A stretch of 64,000 bases of DNA, taken from the NCBI GenBank assembly GCA_943787605.1, contig CALSNB010000001.1, positions 806,001 to 870,000 of the forward strand. Reading direction: 5' to 3'. The DNA comes from GCA-2697345 sp002697345 (GTDB lineage Bacteria > Pseudomonadota > Alphaproteobacteria > Rhodobacterales > Rhodobacteraceae). Below are positions 18,545 to 25,369 of the stretch, in pieces; within the stretch, counting starts at the first letter, position 1; every line of letters begins with the position of its first letter. Below the pieces are notes generated by a model. That model saw nothing but the letters and a program-made list of their open reading frames with translations. It was not told the origin of the DNA and made no database searches. Position numbers and translations under genes: made by a program.

Positions 18545-18960
18545 AATGGTAACATTTCATTTGATTTCACGGATGCTATATGCATCAACGCCTCTACTTC
18601 CAAAATATTTGGTAAAGTTAAGATCTGCGACATATATAGCTCTTGATAATGCCCCATATCTCTAGCCAAAACACTTAATCTTACATCGACACTCCCCAAA
18701 AAAGTTTGAATTTCAATGACCTGCGGTATTTGACGGGCACCCTGTATAAAATCCTCAAAAGCCCTTGGCTGGCTTTTATCAAGATTTATTCTGAGTGAAA
18801 CCTCAACTTCATAACCTAACGAACGCCAGTCAATTATTGCATGAGTTGATATAATTATATTTTTAGCTTTTAACTTTTCCACCCGACGCCAGCAGGTAGT
18901 ACTTGTTACGCCACATAAATCCGCAAGCTCTCCAACACCGATTGTCGGTGATTGCTGCAA
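18541..18960 (-). CDS. Lrp/AsnC family transcriptional regulator (first of pair), start likely non-canonical
   Basis: The first conventional start codon is TTG at 18960, but beginning there removes the conserved first helix of the domain. In the same frame upstream the codons read NTIDKEILKHL, exactly the family's IDxxIL helix, and the frame stays open to a TAA at 19018-19020 without any ATG, GTG or TTG. AAAGGA at 19003-19008 stands 6 bases before ATA (18994-18996) and 9 before ATT (18991-18993). The HTH (ELADLCGVTSTTCWRRVEKL) and ligand domain follow normally. It is divergent from ilvC across 178 bp. Family firm; the exact start is a genuine puzzle. Confidence 0.88.
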   Translation of the reverse strand: MQQSPTIGVGELADLCGVTSTTCWRRVEKLKAKNIIISTHAIIDWRSLGYEVEVSLRINLDKSQPRAFEDFIQGARQIPQVIEIQTFLGSVDVRLSVLARDMGHYQELYMSQILTLPNILEVEALMHIASVKSNEMLPL

Positions 18961-19084
18961 GTGCTTTAAAATTTCTTTATCAATAGTATTAATTATGATT
19001 TTTCCTTTAATAAAACATTATTTGAATAATTTTTTCGTAATTATATCAATTTATACAATAAATAAAAAATATTATTATAATTAA

Positions 19085-19100
19085 TAGTATATACATACTA
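19085..19100. promoter_or_regulatory. Lrp-like palindrome upstream of ilvC
   Basis: TAGTAT-ATAC-ATACTA is a perfect 6-bp dyad centred 46 bases upstream of the ilvC start. Its two arms fit the half-sites of the Lrp consensus (YAGHAW...WTDCTR), with the centre one base longer than in the E. coli site. Two Lrp genes start on the opposite side of the same intergenic region, so it is a good candidate for their operator. Confidence 0.45.
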
Positions 19101-19138
19101 CCTATAAAAACTATAAGTTCAATCGAAAGGAAAAATAT

Positions 19139-20161
19139 ATGCGTGTTTATTATGATCGAGACTGTGATATTAATCTTATAAAAGACAAAAAAGTGGCCAT
19201 TTTAGGTTACGGATCCCAGGGCCATGCCCACGCTCTTAACTTAAGAGACAGTGGAGCTCAAAACCTAGTTGTTGCGCTACGTGATGGATCACCTTCAATA
19301 AAAAAAGCAGAAGGCGAAGGACTAAAAGTCATGGGTATTGAAGAAGCTGCATCCTGGTGTGATTTAATGATGTTTACTATGCCAGATGAGTTGCAAGCTG
19401 AAACATATAAAAAGCATGTCCACGATCATATTAAAAGTGGTGCCGCAATTGCATTTGCGCACGGTCTAAACGTTCATTTCGGTTTAATTCAACCAAAAGA
19501 GGGACTAGACGTAATAATGATGGCTCCCAAAGGCCCTGGGCACACTGTTCGTGGCGAGTTCGTTAAAGGTGGTGGAGTGCCGTGCCTTGTTGCTGTTGAT
19601 AACGATGCATCTGGGAAAGCATTAGAAATTGGTTTAAGTTATTGCTCAGCAATTGGTGGTGGTCGTTCCGGTATAATAGAAACAAATTTTCGAGAGGAGT
19701 GCGAGACTGATCTATTTGGTGAACAAGCTGTTCTTTGTGGAGGCATTGTAGAATTAATCCGTATGGGCTTTGAGACATTAGTAGAAGCTGGTTACGCTCC
19801 TGAAATGGCTTATTTTGAATGCCTCCATGAAGTAAAACTAATAGTTGATTTAATATATGAAGGTGGAATCGCCAATATGAATTATTCAATCTCTAATACA
19901 GCAGAGTATGGTGAATACGTGAGCGGTCCAAGAGTACTACCTTACGAGGAAACAAAAGCTAGAATGAAAGGTATCCTAAATGATATTCAGACTGGCAAGT
20001 TTGTTAGGGATTTCATGACAGAAAATGCTGTTGGACAACCATTTTTTAGAGGTACCCGTAGACGGAACGATGCTCACCAAATCGAAGCTACTGGAGAAGT
20101 ATTACGAGGAATGATGCCTTGGATTTCTGCTGGTAAATTAGTTGATCAAGAGAGAAATTAA
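19139..20161 (+). CDS. ilvC: ketol-acid reductoisomerase
   Basis: NADPH-dependent isomeroreductase of valine, leucine and isoleucine synthesis; it converts acetolactate and acetohydroxybutyrate to dihydroxy acids. The 340-residue class I protein has the dinucleotide motif GYGSQGHAHALNLRDSG (residues 24-40), the APKGPGHTVR block and the metal-binding EETDLFGEQ-type stretch (here ECETDLFGEQAVLCGG), then the knotted C-terminal domain with SNTAEYGEY. The start has GAAAGGAA six bases upstream. A strong terminator follows. Divergent Lrp genes suggest leucine-responsive control. Confidence 0.98.
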   Translation: MRVYYDRDCDINLIKDKKVAILGYGSQGHAHALNLRDSGAQNLVVALRDGSPSIKKAEGEGLKVMGIEEAASWCDLMMFTMPDELQAETYKKHVHDHIKSGAAIAFAHGLNVHFGLIQPKEGLDVIMMAPKGPGHTVRGEFVKGGGVPCLVAVDNDASGKALEIGLSYCSAIGGGRSGIIETNFREECETDLFGEQAVLCGGIVELIRMGFETLVEAGYAPEMAYFECLHEVKLIVDLIYEGGIANMNYSISNTAEYGEYVSGPRVLPYEETKARMKGILNDIQTGKFVRDFMTENAVGQPFFRGTRRRNDAHQIEATGEVLRGMMPWISAGKLVDQERN

Positions 20162-20176
20162 TTATTTAATGCTAAT

Positions 20177-20210
20177 GGAGATACCTAAAAGGTATCTCCT
20201 CTTACTTTTT
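20177..20210 (+). terminator. rho-independent terminator of ilvC
   Basis: GGAGATACC (20177-20185), loop TAAAA, then the exact complement GGTATCTCC (20191-20199) is followed by TCTTACTTTTT. The 9-bp perfect stem and T-rich tail lie 16 bases after the ilvC stop. Confidence 0.85.
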
Positions 20211-20281
20211 AATGGAGACATTAAATAACTAAATCAATCGCCATCTCTCCAGATAACCCAGGTAAATTAAACTGGTTTCTA

Positions 20282-21154
20282 ATGTGTGCTCTAGGGGTTA
20301 TCTGGGGCGGCTCATTCTTATTTATAAAAATCTCACTAGAAACAGTTGGTCCTTGGACATCGGCCGCAATACGAACTCTCATAGCCGGAATACTTCTATC
20401 CACTATTGCTCCTACAATGGGACAGAAACTTACACATATTCAAAATTTAAGATCATGGGTTTTTGGAATATTAATTGGTGTTGTATCAATTGCTCTTCCA
20501 CTTTATTTACTTAGTTGGGGACAGCAACACGTCTCATCAGCATTTGCAGGTGTCTCAATGAGTTCCATACCCCTTTTAGTACTTCCACTTGTCTACATTT
20601 TCTCTCCCGATGAAAGTATAGGGCCAAGAAGAATTATTGGGTTTCTATTAGGGTTTTTAGGCATAATTGTTTTATTTGACTTTGAAACTAGTGAAATAGG
20701 AACAAATCTTACCGAGGTATTGGGGCAACTAGCATGCTTTATGGCAGCGCTATGCTACGCTGTTGGGTCAGTTCTGACTAGAAATGCACCCAGAATGCCA
20801 CCATTGATTTTTGCGGCTATCACATTAATAGCTGCAGCTCTTATACTCACTCCTTTAGCTATTTATTACGAGGGATTCCCAACTGAGATTTCGTTAAGAT
20901 CTTTATCTTCTTTACTATATTTAGCAATTTTTGCCTCAGCCCTAGGAGCCGTACTTAGAATTCATATAACTAAAAGTGCAGGCTCTTTATTCATGAGCTT
21001 AACAACCTACCAAATTCCAATTTGGGCGATATTATATAGTGTTACTTTTTCTAATGAAGAGTTACCACCAACTTTATTTATAGGTCTATTAATCATTTTG
21101 TTAGGAATCGGAACAAGTCAATCCAGAGCTATAATAGGGTTTTTGAAGAAATAA
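20282..21154 (+). CDS. EamA/DMT-family transporter, probable upstream ATA start at 20225
   Basis: This is a ten-helix drug/metabolite transporter of the EamA family with two internal repeats; the signature VIWGGSFLFIKISLE is in TM1. From the ATG at 20282 the protein (290 aa) would start in the middle of TM1. The same frame is open upstream to a TAA at 20222 and encodes TKSIAISPDNPGKLNWFL, a normal pre-TM1 segment. The only start-like codon there is ATA at 20225, seven bases after GGAG (20214-20217). I keep the conventional coordinate but think 20225 more likely, giving 309 aa. Cargo unknown; it follows the ilvC terminator and converges with glmM. Confidence 0.85.
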   Translation: MCALGVIWGGSFLFIKISLETVGPWTSAAIRTLIAGILLSTIAPTMGQKLTHIQNLRSWVFGILIGVVSIALPLYLLSWGQQHVSSAFAGVSMSSIPLLVLPLVYIFSPDESIGPRRIIGFLLGFLGIIVLFDFETSEIGTNLTEVLGQLACFMAALCYAVGSVLTRNAPRMPPLIFAAITLIAAALILTPLAIYYEGFPTEISLRSLSSLLYLAIFASALGAVLRIHITKSAGSLFMSLTTYQIPIWAILYSVTFSNEELPPTLFIGLLIILLGIGTSQSRAIIGFLKK

Positions 21155-21156
21155 TT

Positions 21157-22506
21157 TTAATCATTTCCACTCTCTAATTTAATTTTTTCAGCTATTTCAT
21201 CTATCACGCTATTCAATAGAGCTTCATCTTCGCACTCTGCCATTATACGAATTAGTGGCTCTGTTCCTGATTTACGTATCAAGACACGGCCTATACTAAA
21301 AAGTTTTTTCTCTAGGCGATTTATAGTTTTCTGAACTGAATCAACTTTTAATGGATCTTTATTAGGACTGTAACCTATGTTCAAAAGTTTTTGAGGGTAT
21401 GCTTCAAATTGATGTAATAGTAGACTTGCCGGAGTATTTTCTTTTTTCATTATTGATAAGAACTGTAAAGCTGCCACTATCCCATCACCAGTTGTAGAAT
21501 GGTCGGTCATTACAATATGACCTGACTGTTCACCACCTAAGTTATAGCCACCTTTACGCATTGCCTCCACAACATACCTATCACCAACAGATGTTCTTAA
21601 TAGTTTTACTGACTTACTTTTTAAGTAACGTTCCAGTCCTAAATTAGACATGACAGTTGAAACTAGTGTTCCACCAGTTAAAATACCTTGGGCAGCCCAT
21701 CTGCTTGCAAGTGCAGCTAAAATCTGATCCCCATCACCTTCAACTCCAAACTCATCAATTAGAATTACCCTATCAGCATCTCCATCCAGACATATTCCAA
21801 GATCCGCCTTATTTAAAAGAACCGCTTCTTTGATTGCTTTTGTATTCGTAGACCCACAGTCTTTGTTAATATTAAAGCCATCAGGATTAACTCCGATTGG
21901 TATAACGTCAGCTCCCAGCTCCCACAAAACCTCGGGAGCACTTTTATATGAAGCTCCATTAGCACAATCTACAACTATTTTTATTCCATCTAATCTTAAA
22001 CCTGACGGAAAAGTACTTTTTACTCGTTCAACGTATCTACCCAAGCCATCATCAATACGTTTTGCCTTGCCAATATTTTCAACACTAGCTCTATCAATAT
22101 CGTGCTCTAGCAACTCCTCTATCTCTGCCTCAGCCTGATCATTTAACTTGTAACCATCAGGTCCAAAAAGTTTGATTCCATTGTCATAATAAGGATTATG
22201 TGAAGCTGAGATCATAATCCCAAGATCAGCTCTCATAGATCGTGTAAGCAAACCTACTCCTGGCGTAGGGATTGGTCCCAATAAAAATACATTCATTCCA
22301 GTTGACGTTAAACCTGCAGTAAGCGCATTCTCCAGCATATAACCAGACCGTCGTGTATCTTTTCCTATGACAACTCGATGCTGGTTTCCATCTCTCCGAA
22401 AATACCTTCCAGCCGCAGCCCCTAGCTTTAATGTCATTTCTGCATTTATTGGATACTGATTAGCTCGTCCACGCACACCATCTGTTCCAAAAAATTTTCT
22501 TACCAT
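21157..22506 (-). CDS. glmM: phosphoglucosamine mutase
   Basis: GlmM converts glucosamine-6-phosphate to glucosamine-1-phosphate for UDP-GlcNAc, hence peptidoglycan and lipopolysaccharide. The 449-residue protein starts MVRKFFGTDGVRGRAN, has the phosphoserine loop MISASHNPYYDNGIK near residue 100, the metal-binding LDGDADR near 243, the sugar-binding GGEQSGH near 325 and the phosphate-binding RKSGTEPLIRIM at the C-terminus. All are intact. It is the last gene of a folB-folP-glmM run, with a 44-bp gap after folP. Confidence 0.98.
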   Translation of the reverse strand: MVRKFFGTDGVRGRANQYPINAEMTLKLGAAAGRYFRRDGNQHRVVIGKDTRRSGYMLENALTAGLTSTGMNVFLLGPIPTPGVGLLTRSMRADLGIMISASHNPYYDNGIKLFGPDGYKLNDQAEAEIEELLEHDIDRASVENIGKAKRIDDGLGRYVERVKSTFPSGLRLDGIKIVVDCANGASYKSAPEVLWELGADVIPIGVNPDGFNINKDCGSTNTKAIKEAVLLNKADLGICLDGDADRVILIDEFGVEGDGDQILAALASRWAAQGILTGGTLVSTVMSNLGLERYLKSKSVKLLRTSVGDRYVVEAMRKGGYNLGGEQSGHIVMTDHSTTGDGIVAALQFLSIMKKENTPASLLLHQFEAYPQKLLNIGYSPNKDPLKVDSVQKTINRLEKKLFSIGRVLIRKSGTEPLIRIMAECEDEALLNSVIDEIAEKIKLESGND

Positions 22507-22550
22507 CTAATGTCCTAATCGTCTAAGTTAAATTGTTCAAAATATCCAAG

Positions 22551-23558
22551 TTAGTCACAATTCATAGCCTTCCACATCTTAGTGGCTTGATAGTTCCCTA
22601 CTATATCATGTACACGCAGAATTTGCACACCCTGGCGTAAACCCTCTAAACTTACAGCAATAGAGCCAGCCAGTCTCTTTTTAGGTTCTGCTTCCCCAGT
22701 GATAGTGCCTATGAACCTTTTCCTTGAAGCTCCAAGAAGCACTGTGCAACCTAACGAATGAAATAAACTTAAACCATTTAGCAAACTTAGATTATGCTCC
22801 ATAGTTTTTCCAAAACCAATTCCTGGATCCACAACTATTTTTGATCTTGGTATTCCTAATAGATCAGTATCCTTAAGCCTCTCAGCAAGAAAGTCGTAAA
22901 CATCTAAAAGGACATTTTCGTAGAGTGGCAAGTTTGAAGAGTCTGTTGTGATTGGTTCAGAATGCATCAAACAGACTGGGGCATTATTAATTTTTACCAC
23001 GTTTACCATATTAGTGTCAGAAATCATCGCCGAAATGTCATTAACAAAATCAACCCCTGCTTCCAATGCCTTCGCCGCGACTGCCGCCTTTGTTGTATCA
23101 ATCGAGAGAGGCACATTTAAGTCAGCATCCCTAATTGATTTGATGATTGGAATAACACGAGACAATTCTTCATCCTCAGAAATAGCTTTAAAACCTGGTC
23201 GCGTTGACTCGCCCCCTATGTCAATAATATTAACCCCAGCATTTATCATATTTTTAACTCTTACCAATGCTTGAGCAGGACAAGACCATTTATTTCCATC
23301 AGAAAAACTATCAGGAGTTGCATTAAGTATACCCATTATAATTGGGCTTGAGGGCGAAAAACCCAGAACGTTAGCACGCTCATCAACTAATGCAGACATC
23401 ACTTGATCAGGAATTTCTAGCCCAGGGACAATACAACTATCTCTGTTTCGTTCTAGGATTTCGACTTCAGAAAACCAAACTTTTCCTCCAGCAAGGGAAT
23501 AGGAGTCTTTTCCTCTAGATCTATCAATTTGTGGAATAGGACGATAATATAATGTCAT
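22551..23558 (-). CDS. folP: dihydropteroate synthase
   Basis: FolP joins p-aminobenzoate to 6-hydroxymethyl-dihydropterin diphosphate to make dihydropteroate, and is the sulfonamide target. Residues from about 72 on hold the TIM barrel with IMGILNATPDSFSDG, IDIGGESTRPG, the FVNDISA strand, VVDPGIGFGK and LLGASRKRFIG near the C-terminus. At 335 residues it is about 60 longer than E. coli FolP because of an N-terminal extension (MTLYYRPIPQIDRS...), as seen in Rhodobacterales. It sits 12 bp after folB, so an operon is likely. Confidence 0.95.
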   Translation of the reverse strand: MTLYYRPIPQIDRSRGKDSYSLAGGKVWFSEVEILERNRDSCIVPGLEIPDQVMSALVDERANVLGFSPSSPIIMGILNATPDSFSDGNKWSCPAQALVRVKNMINAGVNIIDIGGESTRPGFKAISEDEELSRVIPIIKSIRDADLNVPLSIDTTKAAVAAKALEAGVDFVNDISAMISDTNMVNVVKINNAPVCLMHSEPITTDSSNLPLYENVLLDVYDFLAERLKDTDLLGIPRSKIVVDPGIGFGKTMEHNLSLLNGLSLFHSLGCTVLLGASRKRFIGTITGEAEPKKRLAGSIAVSLEGLRQGVQILRVHDIVGNYQATKMWKAMNCD

Positions 23559-23570
23559 TTTTTTCTTTAT

Positions 23571-24497
23571 TTAATTCTGAGGAAGGATTCTTTTTGATTT
23601 AAGTACAGAGTCTAACGAGAGCTCTTCACCAAGCCCTTTGGCTTCAGACCCCATAGAAAAAATATCTTTCGTATTAATTTGTTGTGCTAACCATAAAGTT
23701 AAATCAACCACACTATAAGAATTTTCTTTAAAATCTATATCAGAACTCATAACTAATTTAGAGGGCCCCCAAACACTAACCTTTTTGTTTCTTATAGCCC
23801 ACTCCAGTTCTGTACGTGTCTCAACAACCTGAACATCAGGAATAAGATCTGAAAGGATCCAAGCATTTTGATCCATTGCCAACAAAGCCACTCTCATTTT
23901 TGAAAAAATTGACATTGAGACTGGTAAACTTTGGAAAATTGGCGGCACCGTTATAATTACAGGATACTGTTGCAAAGCTAATATTTCTAATAATTCGATT
24001 GTAAAATCAGACTGAATCAACTCATTACTTATAAATACAATAAGACACTCAGGAAGGGTTAACTTACTAGAAATAGCACTTTCATTAGCTTTTCTAACTA
24101 TTTCAACACCAAGAAACCCAGGACCTCTATCTAACTTTTCGATCCTAATAAAAGCTCTAACTGCGCGCTGATCTGACAAAATGTTACTCGCCAATCGCTC
24201 AGCTAATGTCTCTAGTAAGTTTATTCGCCCTAACGAAAGTTCTTTATCAATGGCTGAGGTAATAGTGTCATAAGAGAATATTAAATCAACATCATCATCT
24301 GGATTCATGGGAATTATCACTTCAACAACTATGTTGAACTGTATTCTTTGTTTTGCACCTCTCTCTGAATGAAATGCCCCAATTTCAACTTCTCGAATAT
24401 GGTTTCTAAGAGAAATCCTATCAAGAGGGTTGACCTCTAGAAGTTCCTTTGACCTTTTCTCAGGGTGCTCAAATGCTAGTTTTAATTCATCAACCAT
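23571..24497 (-). CDS. folB: dihydroneopterin aldolase with extra C-terminal domain
   Basis: FolB cleaves 7,8-dihydroneopterin to 6-hydroxymethyl-dihydropterin and glycolaldehyde. The FolB domain spans roughly residues 25-145: IEVGAFHSERG-like (EVEIGAFHSERG) entry, DLIFSYDTITSAID and NLLETLAERLASNIL, then VRAFIRIEKLDRGP. About 150 residues follow that are not FolB; their end, VSVWGPSKLVMSS ... VVDLTLWLAQQI, recalls the tail of amino-acid-kinase-fold proteins. I start at ATG 24497 (MVDELKLAFEHPEKRS), the family-like N-terminus; the frame is open to a GTG at 24539. It is first of folB-folP-glmM. Confidence 0.85.
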   Translation of the reverse strand: MVDELKLAFEHPEKRSKELLEVNPLDRISLRNHIREVEIGAFHSERGAKQRIQFNIVVEVIIPMNPDDDVDLIFSYDTITSAIDKELSLGRINLLETLAERLASNILSDQRAVRAFIRIEKLDRGPGFLGVEIVRKANESAISSKLTLPECLIVFISNELIQSDFTIELLEILALQQYPVIITVPPIFQSLPVSMSIFSKMRVALLAMDQNAWILSDLIPDVQVVETRTELEWAIRNKKVSVWGPSKLVMSSDIDFKENSYSVVDLTLWLAQQINTKDIFSMGSEAKGLGEELSLDSVLKSKRILPQN

Positions 24498-24592
24498 AAA
24501 AATCTTTTCGTATAAACGTTTTAAAGTGAGACCCCCCACCGAGTGAAAAACACTAAACTCTACTTAACCTTTATACCAACATAAAAAAATTT

Positions 24593-25237
24593 TTAAGACT
24601 TGAAACGATAAAAGATATGGGACCCAATATTGGTTGTTCTAGCCACTGAGGTCCTCCAGAACGGATCAACTTTTTTACTATGATAAAAAGTAGCACCTTT
24701 TGTAATATCCCTAGATGCACCGTCTAGCATTAGGCGAGCGATTTTACTAACTCTCTGATAGGCTATTTTATCAGGAAATACTTCTAAGAGACCATCACAA
24801 TTATAACTAAATTGGCATTTGTGTCGGTGACCCGTAGTCTGCCCTACTACCCGGCAAACCGACTTAGGAAATTTTTTTGAGTCAACTCGATTTAGAATTA
24901 CTTCAGCTACAGCAATTTGCCCTTCCACAGGCTCCCCTCTAGATTCAAAGTAAAGGGCCTCCGACAAACATCTCCACTCCGAATTTCCAGTAGCAACGGG
25001 AAGAGCATCCAAAACTTTTATATCGTTTAAGTTCCCAGTTACTCTTTTTTTTCCATTGATAACAGTTGTTATATAAATTGCTCGGCCAGGCCTTTTAAGT
25101 GGTCGAAAGTTGAGGCGGTTATAAATATTATCAAGGTTAAGTTTTGAAAGTATAGCGCTCCCGTCGATACCTGTCCCACACCCTGTGAGCAACATAAAGA
25201 AAAATATTATCAAGTTTTTTTTAACAAAACTAATCAT
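24593..25237 (-). CDS. SleB/CwlJ-type cell wall hydrolase lipoprotein
   Basis: This 214-residue envelope protein has an N-terminal lipoprotein signal (hydrophobic stretch IIFFFMLLTGC; lipobox cysteine at 20), so it should be anchored in a membrane facing the periplasm. The C-terminal half is the SleB/CwlJ hydrolase domain: CLSEALYFESRGEP with the catalytic glutamate, QIAVAEVILNRV, and YHSKKVDPFW. This domain cleaves peptidoglycan glycan strands; in non-sporing Alphaproteobacteria it serves wall remodelling. It is monocistronic between folB and ppdK. Confidence 0.88.
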   Translation of the reverse strand: MISFVKKNLIIFFFMLLTGCGTGIDGSAILSKLNLDNIYNRLNFRPLKRPGRAIYITTVINGKKRVTGNLNDIKVLDALPVATGNSEWRCLSEALYFESRGEPVEGQIAVAEVILNRVDSKKFPKSVCRVVGQTTGHRHKCQFSYNCDGLLEVFPDKIAYQRVSKIARLMLDGASRDITKGATFYHSKKVDPFWRTSVARTTNIGSHIFYRFKS

Positions 25238-25369
25238 TATTAATTCACTAGGATTAACAAAAGTTATCTCACCAATTATTTAAAAATCGAGCAAATCGGC
25301 TTATCTATTAAAAACACAGAAAGATAAAGGGTAAATTGAACATTTATTTATGTATGCCAATTTACTCTT

